DNA of 64,000 nucleotides, taken from contig JAUXQH010000095.1 of the NCBI GenBank assembly GCA_030685065.1, positions 206,855 through 270,854 of the forward strand. The letters are read 5' to 3'. Below, piece by piece: positions 34,270-44,368 of the stretch. Within the stretch, counting starts at the first letter, position 1, and each line of letters begins with the position of its first letter. Under the pieces are notes generated by a model. That model saw only the letters and a list, made by a program, of their open reading frames with translations, did no database searches and had not been told where the DNA came from. Origin of the DNA: Pseudomonadota bacterium. GTDB taxonomy: Bacteria > Myxococcota_A > UBA796 > SXON01. The position numbers and the translations under genes are program-made.

Positions 34270-34898
34270 GCCCGGTCGACCCGAGCGCGGGCCAGCAGGC
34301 GACAGCCGACGCCGCGCGGCTCGCGGAGATCCTCGACGCCGAGGGGATCGCGACCTCCACCTCCGAGCCGACAGCCACCAGCTGGCTCTCCGCCGTCGTC
34401 GATCGCGGCCTGCGCGAGGCCTTCGAGGCGTCGCTGCCCGCGATGGGCGCGTCCGCGCCGTGGCTCGCGGGGCTGGTGCTCGGCGTGTCGGGGCTGCTCG
34501 CGACGGCCGTGGTCGTGGCCCTGCTCGTCGGGTGGCGGCGGCGAGCGACGGGCGCCGGCGCCGCCCCCGAGGTGACCGCCCTCGTCACGCCCGCGGCGCC
34601 GCCTTCGTCGAACGACATCGAGCGCCTCCTGGGCCTCGACGACGCGCCCGGGGCGCTCCGCGCGTTGTGGCGGTGGGTCGCCGCGGGCATCGAGGCGCGC
34701 GGCTTCGCCCACCCTTCGGCCGACCGCACCAACCGCGAGCTGCTCGCCGAGGTGCGCCGCGCGGCCCCGGGCTGGGAGCGGCTCCCGACCTTCACGCGCC
34801 TCACCAACGCGGTGGACGGCCATCTCTACGGCGGCGTGCCCCTCGATACCGCGGCCGTTCGCGCGCTCCTCCCCCTCGCCGAGCAGGTGGCCCGGTGA
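34266..34898 (+). CDS. DUF4129-type membrane protein of the MoxR operon
   Basis: A 210-residue protein with one central membrane helix (WLAGLVLGVSGLLATAVVVALLVGW) and a C-terminal segment, ALRALWRWVAAGIEARGFAHPSADRTNRELLAEVRR, matching DUF4129, a domain often found near transglutaminase-like and MoxR proteins. GTG start overlaps the previous stop (GTGA). Its place before the DUF4350 gene is usual for the cluster. Confidence 0.75.
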   Translation: MSPVDPSAGQQATADAARLAEILDAEGIATSTSEPTATSWLSAVVDRGLREAFEASLPAMGASAPWLAGLVLGVSGLLATAVVVALLVGWRRRATGAGAAPEVTALVTPAAPPSSNDIERLLGLDDAPGALRALWRWVAAGIEARGFAHPSADRTNRELLAEVRRAAPGWERLPTFTRLTNAVDGHLYGGVPLDTAAVRALLPLAEQVAR

Positions 34899-35977
34899 AG
34901 GCGCGCCTCTGGATCCTCCTCCTCTTCGCGGCGCTCGGGCTCCTCGCCGCCATGGTCCTCCTCACCGCGCCGGCGGGAGGCCGCCGAAGCGTCACCGACC
35001 GCACCCCGCGTGGATACCGCGCCGCGTTCGCGTATCTCGAGGCCACGGGCGGCGAGATCGGCACGTGGGACGCGCCGTTCGACGCGTTGGACGCCCCCCT
35101 CGGCACGACGCTGGTGACCGCCTGGCCCGTGTCGCGCGGCTTCGACGGCAGCGGCGACGCCGCCTCGTTGGTGACCTGGGTCCGGAACGGCGGCCGCACG
35201 GTGCTCCTCCTCGACCTGTCCGCGGAGGACGGCCACCCGTACACCCTCGTGGAGGGCACCCTCAAGGGCCTCCTCGTCCGGGACGAGCCCATCGCGCCGT
35301 GGTCCTGGGAGGAGTGGCGCACGTGGTCCGCGATGCGACGCACCGCGACGATGCGCATGCCCGACGGCCCCTCCGGGACCCTCGCCCTGGCCGATCCGCT
35401 CTGGAACCTGACCTGCCCCGCCAACGCCGAATTCCTCGCGACGGACGCGTCGGGCGTGCCAAGCGTCTGCCGGCTCGCCTGGGGCAAGGGCGAGATCGTG
35501 CTCGTCTCGGACGCGACGGTCTGGCAGAACGACCATCTCGGCCGCGCCGACAACCTCGCGCTGCTCGACGGCCTCCTCGCCGGGCGCACGGTCCGGTTCG
35601 ACGAGTGGCATCACGGGGTGGCCACGGTGGTGAGCGCCGTCCCCCCCTACGTCCCCGGGCTGTTCGCGGTTCACCTCGGCGTGCTCTGGCTCGTCAGCCT
35701 CCTGGCCCTCGCGCGCCGCTTCGGCGATCCGCTCCCGCCGCCGGGACTCGCGGGGCCGTCCATGGCCCGCGCGCTCCACGCGCTCGCGACGCTTCACGAG
35801 GGAAGCGGCCACGCGGGCTCGGCCGCCGCCCGCCTCTACGCCCTCGCGCGCGCCCGGAGCGACCGGAAGGGGCTCGACCCCGCCCTCCTTCCGCCGCCGC
35901 CCTCCGCCCCCTCCGACACCCGCTTCGCCGCGTGGGCCGCGCGCATCGGCGCCGCCCAACGCGACCAACGCTTCTGA
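34895..35977 (+). CDS. DUF4350 domain protein of the MoxR operon
   Basis: A 360-residue protein with an N-terminal membrane helix ([22 protein letters not shown]), a Rossmann-like domain typical of DUF4350 ([75 protein letters not shown]), and a second helix near residue 255 ([21 protein letters not shown]) leading to a cytoplasmic tail. GTG start overlaps the upstream stop. Predicted cytoplasmic-membrane protein with the main domain outside. Confidence 0.8.
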   Translation: MKARLWILLLFAALGLLAAMVLLTAPAGGRRSVTDRTPRGYRAAFAYLEATGGEIGTWDAPFDALDAPLGTTLVTAWPVSRGFDGSGDAASLVTWVRNGGRTVLLLDLSAEDGHPYTLVEGTLKGLLVRDEPIAPWSWEEWRTWSAMRRTATMRMPDGPSGTLALADPLWNLTCPANAEFLATDASGVPSVCRLAWGKGEIVLVSDATVWQNDHLGRADNLALLDGLLAGRTVRFDEWHHGVATVVSAVPPYVPGLFAVHLGVLWLVSLLALARRFGDPLPPPGLAGPSMARALHALATLHEGSGHAGSAAARLYALARARSDRKGLDPALLPPPPSAPSDTRFAAWAARIGAAQRDQRF

Positions 35978-35993
35978 CTCCTCGAGGCCCCCC

Positions 35994-37015
<1,022 letters not shown>

Positions 37016-37019
<4 letters not shown>

Positions 37020-38326
37020 TCCAGCCGAGCGCGCGCGCCTTCTGGTTGTGGGGTGCCGTCACGCTGCTCTTCGTCGCGGCGTGGCTCGTGCCGTCCCTCG
37101 CCTGGGTGGCGCTCGGGCTCGACGCGGCCATCGCCGTGCTCGTCCTCCTCGACGGGCGCGACGCGCGGCGGCGCCCGATGGAGCTGGTGCGGACCCTGGC
37201 GCCCACCGTGTACCAGGGCGAGCCCACGGTCCTCACCGTGGCCGTGACGAACCCATCCGCGCGCCCGCTCCGCGTCCGTGTCCGCGAGGTGCTGCCCGCC
37301 GCGCTCTCCGACGAGAGCGTGGAGCTCCTCCTCACCGTGCCCCCGATGTCGACGATCACGCAGCCCGTCACGCTCGTCCCGCGCGTGCGCGAGCGGGTTG
37401 TCCTCACGACGGCCGCGGTGCGCCTCGCCGGCCGCTGGGGCCTCGCCTGGGCCGAGCGTCGCCTCGGCGCCCCCGTCGCCGTGAAGGTGTATCCCAAGGT
37501 CCACCACGAGGGCGAGACCGGGATGGTGCTGCGTCAAGCGCTCGAACGTCGCGACGGGGCGCACGCGCGCAACCTGCACGGCCCCTCGACCGAAGTGGCC
37601 TCCCTGCGCGACTACCAGCCCGGCGACGACTTCCGCACCGTGCAGTGGAAGGCCACCGCCCGACGTGGCAAGCCGGTGACCGCCGAGCGCACCTGGGAGC
37701 AGCGCCAACGCCTCGCGATCCTGCTCGACATCGGCCGCCCGATGGCGGGCACGGACGGCGTCTGGACCCGCTTCGACCACGCCCTCGCCGCCGCCATCGC
37801 CCTCTCCCGCGTGGCGTCGACCTGGGGCGACGAGGTCACCATCGTCCTGTTCTCGCGGACCATCCGCCGCGTCGTACGCACCGGCGGGCGCACGCGCGAC
37901 TTCGCCGCGGTGTTCGAGGCCCTCCATCGGGAGCAGGCCGACACGCTCGAGCCCGACTGGGACGCGCTCGTCCGGTGGTGCGCCGTCGGGCTGCCCCGCC
38001 GCACGCTCGCGGTGGTGTGCACGTCGGTGGTCGACCCCGGCACCGCCGATCGGCTCACCGGCAGCCTCATCGCGCTCGCCCGGCGCCACCGCCCGCTCCT
38101 CGTCAACCTCGCGGACCCCGCCGTCGCCCAGAACGCGCGCGCGGTGCCGTCGGATGCGCTCGGTGCGTTCGCCAAGGTCACGGCGATGGGCATCGAAGAG
38201 GACATCCGGGCGCTCGAGGTGCGCTTGCGCGGGGCGGGGGTCGCGACGGTCACGACGCCGGCGGACCGGCTCACGCTCGGGATGTTGCGGGGGTGGATGG
38301 AGTTGAAGGCGAAGCGGGGGGGGTAG
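37016..38326 (+). CDS. DUF58 protein, partner of MoxR
   Basis: A 436-residue protein with two N-terminal membrane helices ([36 protein letters not shown]), a beta-rich segment, and the DUF58 signature ([35 protein letters not shown]) leading into a VWA-like domain ([13 protein letters not shown]). DUF58 proteins are standard partners of MoxR ATPases. The MIDAS-like site has DIGRPM rather than DxSxS, so classic metal binding is doubtful. Last gene of the operon. Confidence 0.9.
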
Positions 38327-38357
38327 GGGTTCGGGGGCCCGGGTTAGCATCCCGCCC

Positions 38358-39227
38358 ATGTCCTACGTCCCGGAACGTCGCCTCCGCGAAGAGATCATCA
38401 AGTTCGCCCACCTCTGCTACGAGCGGCACCTGCTCGTCGCGATGGACGGCAACCTCTCCGCGCTCCTGCCCGACGGGAACGTGTTGTGCACGAAGGCCGG
38501 GTGTCACAAGGGGTTCCTCGTCGATGACGACCTGGTCGTCATCGACCGGAGCGGCAAGAAGCTCCGGGGCCAGGGCAGCCCCACGTCCGAGATGGCCATG
38601 CACCTGGCCTGTTACGACGAGCGGCCCGACGTGCGCGCGGTCATCCACACGCACCCACCCATCTCCATCGCGTTCACGATCGCCGGCGTGAGCATGGCGC
38701 GGTGTGTCCTGCCCGAGGTCGTGCTCACCCTCGGCACCGTCCCCACCGTGGAGTATGCGACCACCGGCACGCGGTCCCTCGCCGACGGCATCCGTTCGTA
38801 CGTACGCAACCACGATGCCATCTTGATGGATCGCCACGGCGCGGTGTGTCTGGGGAAGGATCTGCTCACCGCGTTCTGCAACCTCGAGACGATGGAGCAC
38901 ACCGCGCTCATCACGAAGACCGCGCGAGACTTGGGTGGCATCAAGGAGCTCCCCCCCGAGGAGGCCGTGAAGCTGCGCTCCATGGGGCTCAAGCGCTACG
39001 GCGGGCCGCCGTCCGCGGTCGCCAAGGCCGACCACCCGCACGCCGACCTTCCGGACGCATGCAAGTCCTGCTCGGGGTGCGCGCACCCGACGCCCTCCGG
39101 TGTGGCACCCAAGAGCGAGCTCAAGCTGGCGCGCGTGGTGAGCGCTCCGCTCATGGGAGCTTCGGGCGGGTCATCCGTAGAGGACGCCCTGGTGAACGAG
39201 GTGCTCAGGGCGCTGGGACGGGGGTAG
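38358..39227 (+). CDS. Class II aldolase/adducin family protein with Cys-rich tail
   Basis: A 289-residue protein. The aldolase core has the phosphate-binding GNLSALLPDG, the zinc ligands HTHPP and the later H in MDRHGAVCLGKDL, close to fuculose-1-phosphate aldolase and related enzymes. The C-terminal 70 residues are an unusual extension with C-x2-C-x2-C (ACKSCSGCAHP) and a Ser/Leu-rich tail. Substrate unknown. It overlaps the following acyltransferase gene tail to tail by 23 bases. Confidence 0.85.
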   Translation: MSYVPERRLREEIIKFAHLCYERHLLVAMDGNLSALLPDGNVLCTKAGCHKGFLVDDDLVVIDRSGKKLRGQGSPTSEMAMHLACYDERPDVRAVIHTHPPISIAFTIAGVSMARCVLPEVVLTLGTVPTVEYATTGTRSLADGIRSYVRNHDAILMDRHGAVCLGKDLLTAFCNLETMEHTALITKTARDLGGIKELPPEEAVKLRSMGLKRYGGPPSAVAKADHPHADLPDACKSCSGCAHPTPSGVAPKSELKLARVVSAPLMGASGGSSVEDALVNEVLRALGRG

Positions 39228-40059
39228 CCAAGGCCAGGCGCTCCGGCTCCTCCAACAGCTGCCGCAATTCCCTGGCAACCAGGCCCGCGTGCAGGCCGTC
39301 GACCAAACGGTGATCGAACGTGCCATTCACGTGCAGCACGCGCCCGACCACGATGCGATCCCCTTCCACACACGGCCGCACCTCGATGGCGCCGAGCGTC
39401 ACGATCATCGACGAGCGCGCCAACGGAAAGAACGGCGCCCACGCCTTGGTGAGCCCGAACACGCCCACGTTGGTGACCATCGCCGAGCCGAAGGGGTCCG
39501 GCGGGCTGCCGAGGAGGGCCGGGCTCATGTTGAGCGTCCACGACGTCCAATCGAAGAACGCGAGCAGGGGACCCAACAGGAAGCCGGGGAGCATGTCGAG
39601 CAGGCCCTTGGTACGTTCGAAGTCGGCGTCCTGCCGAGCCCGGATCTTCGCCGCACGCTCCCGGATCTGGCGGGCGATGCCGACGGTGTCCAGTGTGTCC
39701 GCGCAAAGGATCTTCACGCCGGATAGATCGGCGGTCGCCGCCTTGCCGTCGTCCCCTTCCACCGCCACCTGAACGAAGATGTCGACGTCGCGGCGCAGGT
39801 AGATGGAGCCGAAGCGCACGACGCCGTTCACGTCGCGATGGTTGGCGAGCACCATCGCGAGCGCACGCGTGACCGCGTGGGTGACCGTGATCTTCTCTCC
39901 CGAGCGGGCCCGCTCCGCCGCGATCCAGGCCTCGAGCGCCTCGACGCGGATCTCCATCGAGCCGTACATGTGCGGATCGCGGGGCTCCGGCCACGCCACC
40001 GCGGCGATGCGGCGGAACGACGAGAGCGACGTGAGGCGCTCGAGGTGGACATTGGGCAT
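39205..40059 (-). CDS. 2-oxoacid dehydrogenase E2-type acyltransferase without lipoyl domain
   Basis: A 284-residue protein consisting only of the CAT-like catalytic domain of E2 components. The active-site motif is FDHRLVDGLHAG (HxxxDG) and SAMVTNVGVFGLTKAWAPFF matches the acyl-binding region. There is no lipoyl or peripheral-subunit-binding domain and no E1/E3 gene nearby, so it probably acts as a free-standing acyltransferase. The start MPNVHLERLTSLSSFRRIA at 40059 is preferred over the long ORF-track start. Confidence 0.8.
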   Translation of the reverse strand: MPNVHLERLTSLSSFRRIAAVAWPEPRDPHMYGSMEIRVEALEAWIAAERARSGEKITVTHAVTRALAMVLANHRDVNGVVRFGSIYLRRDVDIFVQVAVEGDDGKAATADLSGVKILCADTLDTVGIARQIRERAAKIRARQDADFERTKGLLDMLPGFLLGPLLAFFDWTSWTLNMSPALLGSPPDPFGSAMVTNVGVFGLTKAWAPFFPLARSSMIVTLGAIEVRPCVEGDRIVVGRVLHVNGTFDHRLVDGLHAGLVARELRQLLEEPERLALATPVPAP

Positions 40060-40084
40060 CGGGCCGGCCGGGGAAGGGTGCGTT

Positions 40085-41335
40085 CTACAATGGGCCCGTG
40101 CGGGAAGGCAAGCGCGCGCCCGCCCGCCGACGCACGGCGAGGAGCCCCAGGCCGACACCCAACCACCCCCCGCCGAATCCTCCGCCGCACCCACACGCCG
40201 CCACCGGCACCTCTTCTTCTTCCTCCACCGGCCGCGCCAACCCGTACGCGACCTCCCCATTCTCCGACAGGGCGGTGACCACGAGCGTGTAGGGCCCGTC
40301 GGCTGGCATCTCCCCGAGCTCGCCCGCGATGACATAGGCGAGCGCTACATCTCCCTCGACCGTCACCTCTCCGCTCCCGACATCGATCAGATGGCTCCCA
40401 TACAGCTCGGGCGCGTCGATGACCTCCCACTCCGGCGCCTGGTCGTGCGTCGCCACCCGGATGGGTGTGTCATAGAGGTTGCTCTCGCGGAGCGTCCGCG
40501 CCGCCACCTCCCCCGCCATGCCCGCCATCAGCTCGCCGAAGTCACGCCCGGCCACCCCCTCGATCAGCACGTCCCAGGTCGTGACATTTCCTTCGCCCGC
40601 GATCCACACGTCGCGGATCCCCTCGAGCCCGAACACCCGCTCGTCCAGGTAGGCGTTCAACAGGAGCATCCCATACCCGTGGTATCGCTCCACCCGATCG
40701 AAGCGCGCGTCGGGCCACTGGGCGTACCAATACGACGACTCGGCGTAGGTATCGAGCGTCGGCGCCGCGCGCTCCGCGACCCACTCGCTCGTGGCCTCCC
40801 AGTACCAACTGTCCGCGCGCCCCCCCTGCCAATCGCGCAAGCGGTACTGCAGCATGTGGCCGAATTCGTGCACCGCCACGGACAGGCCGAACTCGGGGTC
40901 CGCTATGTCATAGGCGGGGTTTAGATACGATACGGGGTATCCCTCCGGGTAGTCGTCCGTCGGGTACACGGTGGTGTAGCCCGAGCCGCCCAGCTCGGGG
41001 TCGAGCACCACGCGCAACAGGTACGTGTCTGACGACACGGGCGCCGGCCACCCCCCGTCGTCCACGAGCACGGGCCACGCGGCTTCCAATTGGGCGAGGA
41101 TGGCGTCGGCGCGTGCCGGATCGACCGTGGCATCCTCCCACTGGACGGTAAAGTTGGCTCCGTCCACATGGAACGCGAGGTCCGTGCCGTACGCGCCCTT
41201 TCCCACCGCGCGCGCGCTCCCCGGGGATCTCCCGGAGGCCCCGGCCGTGAACGCCGCCGGGGGCACCACCATCCGCGTGTCCGCGGGCGCCTCTCCCGAG
41301 AGCGCGGCGAGGACATCGGGGAGCAGGCAGTCCAT
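40085..41335 (-). CDS. Zinc-protease-like protein with MYXO-CTERM-like anchor
   Basis: A 416-residue protein with a zincin site VAVHEFGHMLQ and a third-ligand candidate in the following YWEATSEWVAE. The C-terminus, [31 protein letters not shown], is a Cys/Gly stretch, a helix and an Arg cluster like MYXO-CTERM. The N-terminus (MDCLLPDVLAALSGE) is not a signal peptide, and no upstream in-frame ATG/GTG/TTG exists before a stop-free stretch of about 20 codons. Either the real start is unusual or export is impaired. It is 25 bases upstream of the acyltransferase gene. Confidence 0.75.
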   Translation of the reverse strand: MDCLLPDVLAALSGEAPADTRMVVPPAAFTAGASGRSPGSARAVGKGAYGTDLAFHVDGANFTVQWEDATVDPARADAILAQLEAAWPVLVDDGGWPAPVSSDTYLLRVVLDPELGGSGYTTVYPTDDYPEGYPVSYLNPAYDIADPEFGLSVAVHEFGHMLQYRLRDWQGGRADSWYWEATSEWVAERAAPTLDTYAESSYWYAQWPDARFDRVERYHGYGMLLLNAYLDERVFGLEGIRDVWIAGEGNVTTWDVLIEGVAGRDFGELMAGMAGEVAARTLRESNLYDTPIRVATHDQAPEWEVIDAPELYGSHLIDVGSGEVTVEGDVALAYVIAGELGEMPADGPYTLVVTALSENGEVAYGLARPVEEEEEVPVAACGCGGGFGGGWLGVGLGLLAVRRRAGARLPSRTGPL

Positions 41336-41397
41336 CGTCGGTGCAGGATAACCGGGCGGGATAAGCGGGCGGGGGAGCCCGCAGGAGAGTCCCGCGC

Positions 41398-42396
41398 ATG
41401 TTCTCCCTCGACGATCTCCCGCTCGCCCGCGTCCCGCTGCTCGGCGGGCCCACCGCCGTCGAGCCCCTCGGCGCGGACGGTGCGTGGGTCAAGCGCGAGG
41501 ATCGCGCGGGCACCCGCTACGGCGGCAACAAGGTGCGCAAGCTCGAATGGCTCCTGGGCGAGGCGCTCGAATCGGGCCTCGACGTGCTCACCCTCGGCAC
41601 GGTGGGCAGCAACCACCTCGTCGCGACGGCGGTGTACGGCCAGGCGGTCGGCATCCACGTCACGGCCGTGGTCGCACCCCAGCCCGACACCCCCACCGCG
41701 CGTCGGAACGCACGCATCCTCCACGCGCACGCCGAGAGGCTGTACGTCGCCGGGACCGAGGCCTCCATCCCCTTCGTGTTCGCCCGCGCGTGGGCGGCCA
41801 TCCGCCTCTTCGGCGGCCACGCGCCCGCGGTGTTTCCGGTGGGGGGCTCCAACACGCTCGGTTGTATCGGCTGGGTCGGCGGTGGCCTCGAGATCGCCGC
41901 GCAGGTGGCGGCGGGGGAGCTCCCCGCGCCCGACCGCATCTACGTCGCGCTCGGCTCGGGCGGCACCGCCGCGGGGCTGTTGGTCGGGCTCCGGCTCGGC
42001 GGCCTGATGAGCGAGGTCGTCGCCGTCCGCGCCGCCCCGAGCTGGCTCGCCTCTCCCGTGCGCGTGCGCCGCCTCGCCGCGAACACCCTCGCGCTCCTCC
42101 GCCGCCACGGCGCCCCCGCGGCGCGCCTGACCGATCTGCGCATCGTGCACGGCGAGTATGGCCCCGGCTACGCGCGCCCCACCGCCGCCGCGGAAGAGGC
42201 GAGCGCCCGCGCCGAGGGCCTCGGCCTCACGTTGGAGAGCACCTACACCTCCAAGGCCTACGCCGCGATGTTGGCCGAGCCCGGCGGCACGCGCCTGTTC
42301 CTCCACACCGCCAACAGCCGCCCGCTCGAGCCGCTGCTCGCGACGGCGTTGGACGAGGTGCCGGCTTCGCTCGTTGGGCTGTTGCGCAGATCTTAG
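41398..42396 (+). CDS. ACC deaminase/D-cysteine desulfhydrase family PLP enzyme
   Basis: A 332-residue fold-type II PLP enzyme. The PLP lysine is in RYGGNKVRKLEWLL, followed by TVGSNHLVATAVYG, and the phosphate loop is LGSGGTAAGLLVG. These match 1-aminocyclopropane-1-carboxylate deaminase and D-cysteine desulfhydrase; sequence alone does not decide between them. AGGAG lies eight bases before the ATG. Divergent from the zinc-protease gene. Confidence 0.85.
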   Translation: MFSLDDLPLARVPLLGGPTAVEPLGADGAWVKREDRAGTRYGGNKVRKLEWLLGEALESGLDVLTLGTVGSNHLVATAVYGQAVGIHVTAVVAPQPDTPTARRNARILHAHAERLYVAGTEASIPFVFARAWAAIRLFGGHAPAVFPVGGSNTLGCIGWVGGGLEIAAQVAAGELPAPDRIYVALGSGGTAAGLLVGLRLGGLMSEVVAVRAAPSWLASPVRVRRLAANTLALLRRHGAPAARLTDLRIVHGEYGPGYARPTAAAEEASARAEGLGLTLESTYTSKAYAAMLAEPGGTRLFLHTANSRPLEPLLATALDEVPASLVGLLRRS

Positions 42397-42498
42397 CGGT
42401 GTTCAATGCGGAGCTGGGCGCCCCCGCTCGCGGACTCGCGGTCGGCCCCTTCCCGGCTCGCTCCGCTCGGTCCGCCGGGCCAGAGCGCCCGTCGAGAC

Positions 42499-42518
42499 CG
42501 GCCGCGCGGACGCGGCCG
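42499..42518. terminator. Hairpin between convergent PLP-enzyme and tolC-like genes
   Basis: CGGCCGCG-CGGA-CGCGGCCG has perfect eight-base arms and lies between two convergent stops (42396 and 42537). It could act as a bidirectional terminator, though no T-run follows. Confidence 0.4.
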
Positions 42519-42536
42519 CCGTCCAGGCGCCTGGCG

Positions 42537-43826
42537 CTACAAATCCCCCGTCGCCGCCAACAACGTCAGCGCCGCCAGATCCCGCTTGGTCCGCTCCTGG
42601 AGCGCCCCCAATTCCGCCGAGAGCAGGCCCACGCGGGCGTCCTCGACCTCGAGGAAGGAGAGGCTGCCCGACGCGAAGCCGACCTCGGCGAGGCGCAGGT
42701 TCTCGCGGGACAGCTCGACCTCGCGCTCGACCGACCCGAGCGCCACCCGCGCGCTCTCGTAGGTGCCCCAGGCGCCGCGCACGGCCTCGTTCGTCGTCTC
42801 CCGCACGCGCTCGGCGGCGAGGCCCGCCATGCGCGCTTCGCTCGCGCGCTTCTGCTGCTGGGCGATGCGGGCGCCGCCGTCCCAGAGCACCCAGTCCGCC
42901 ATGAAGACGACCTGCCACATGTCCTTGTCGTCCGAGAACCCCGTGTTCTCGGTGTAGCTCCACGTAAAACGCCCATCGAGCGTGGGCAGCCACGCGAGGT
43001 TCGCGGCGGTGCGGCCGTACTTCGCGGCGCGCGCCATGTGCTCGGCGGAGAGGATCTCGGGGCGGTGGCCCTGGGCGCGCGCCTCGGCGGCGTCCCGGTC
43101 GGCGTAGGGGAGGGCCCGCTCTTCCGGCAAGGCGACGGGCGTGTCGATCGGCCACCCGGTGAGCCGCGCGAGCGCTTCTTCCGCCGCGCCCTTGCCCTGG
43201 CGAGCCGCCGCGAGCGAGCGCTCGGTGCGCGACACGCCGATCTCGGCCTGGAGCTTCGCCGTCGGCGGGGCGAGCCCCACGTCGACCTGCTGGATCGCGA
43301 GCGCCTCGTGCTTCTTGGCGTGCAACAGAGCGCGCTCCGCGAGGTCGACCGCCTCCCGCGCGACGACCACGCCGTAGTAGGCCTGGGCGATCCCGGAACG
43401 TACGGTCGTGCGTTGCGCCGACTCGTCCAGCCGGCTCGCCTTCACCGCGAGGGTGGCGGCCGAGAACAAGGGGAGCGCCTGCCCGGAGAACAGCGGCTGG
43501 ATCACGCTCGCGTTCCAAGCGAGGTACTCCTTCTTGTTCACGACGATGGGCTCGCCGTCCTCGAAGAAGGACTGGAACTCCTCCGGGATCATCTCCGCGA
43601 AGTCGAGCGCGATCTCGTACTCGTTGATGGTGTAGGTGCCGCCGAGGACGAGCTTGGGCGACAAGAGCGACCATGCCTGCACCTTCACGGTCTCCGCCTG
43701 GACGCGCTGCTCGCGGACGATGCGGAGCTCGGTGCCCCCGCCCTCCGCGGCGGCCCACGCCTCCTCGAGGGTGGCGGCCGAGGCGGCGGGGAGCGAGAGA
43801 AACAGCGAGAACACCATCGGGAACAT
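42537..43826 (-). CDS. TolC-family outer-membrane efflux protein
   Basis: A 429-residue TolC/OEP protein with signal peptide MFPMVFSLFLSLPAASA; GGGGGAGG lies four bases before this ATG (43826), which is chosen over 43889. The mature part has the two long coiled-coil repeats typical of the family, including LEEAWAAAEGGGTELRIVREQ, NASVIQPLFSGQALPLFSAATLAV and NLAWLPTLDGRFTWSYTENTGF. It would form a trimeric outer-membrane tunnel. No membrane-fusion or pump gene is adjacent. Confidence 0.87.
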   Translation of the reverse strand: MFPMVFSLFLSLPAASAATLEEAWAAAEGGGTELRIVREQRVQAETVKVQAWSLLSPKLVLGGTYTINEYEIALDFAEMIPEEFQSFFEDGEPIVVNKKEYLAWNASVIQPLFSGQALPLFSAATLAVKASRLDESAQRTTVRSGIAQAYYGVVVAREAVDLAERALLHAKKHEALAIQQVDVGLAPPTAKLQAEIGVSRTERSLAAARQGKGAAEEALARLTGWPIDTPVALPEERALPYADRDAAEARAQGHRPEILSAEHMARAAKYGRTAANLAWLPTLDGRFTWSYTENTGFSDDKDMWQVVFMADWVLWDGGARIAQQQKRASEARMAGLAAERVRETTNEAVRGAWGTYESARVALGSVEREVELSRENLRLAEVGFASGSLSFLEVEDARVGLLSAELGALQERTKRDLAALTLLAATGDL

Positions 43827-43836
43827 CCGGCCTCCC

Positions 43837-43870
43837 CCTTGCGTGCGGTCTGCCCTTGCGTGCGGTCTGC
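43837..43870. repeat. Perfect 17-base tandem duplication upstream of the tolC-like gene
   Basis: CCTTGCGTGCGGTCTGC occurs twice in a row, starting 11 bases upstream of the tolC-like ATG, within its probable leader or promoter. Confidence 0.9.
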
Positions 43871-43919
43871 GCTGGCGGCGCGGCCCCATCTATCTCCCTT
43901 GCTCGGATAGAGCGGCCGG

Positions 43920-44335
43920 ATGTCCGACCAGCCCGCGCCAGGGCCCTCCTCCCTCGACAAGCTGATCGATCTGTCCGACTCGCACGGTCACATGCCGCGC
44001 GGCGTCGGCATGGTCTCGGGCGTGTTCGCCCTGGTGCTGGGCTGGGCCTCCAGGCGGTGCTCAACCACTGCAACGTGAACATCCGGCTCGGTCCGTTGCG
44101 GTACGTCATCGTCACGCCCAACTTCCACCACTGGCACCACTCGCAGGACGCCGAGGCGATCGACAAGAACTACGCCGCGCACTTCGCGTTCATCGACCAC
44201 CTGTTCGGCACCGCGGTGCAGGCGGAGCGTGCGTGGCCCGATCGGTATGGGGTCAAGGGGGACTACGTGCCCGAGGGGTTCTGGCGGCACCTCCTGTTCC
44301 CGTTCTTCGGCCCGAAGACGGACATGGACCGGTAG
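43920..44335 (+). pseudogene. Remnant of a sterol desaturase/fatty-acid hydroxylase gene
   Basis: From the ATG at 43920 the frame reads MSDQPAPGPSSLDKLIDLSDSHGHMPRGVGMVSGVFALVLGW, a normal-looking N-terminus, but it stops after about 55 codons. In another frame the sequence then gives GLQAVLNHCNVNIRLGPLRYVIVTPNFHHWHHSQ...GDYVPEGFWRHLLFPFFGPKTDMDR, the C-terminus of sterol desaturase-family proteins with their HHWHHS di-iron ligands. The middle, about 200-250 residues with the other His boxes and membrane helices, is missing, and the frames differ. A deletion joined the two ends near GGGCTGGGCCTCC. The protein cannot be functional. Confidence 0.8.
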
Positions 44336-44368
44336 CGGCGCACGGCGGCGGGCGGTAGCTTGCGGGCG

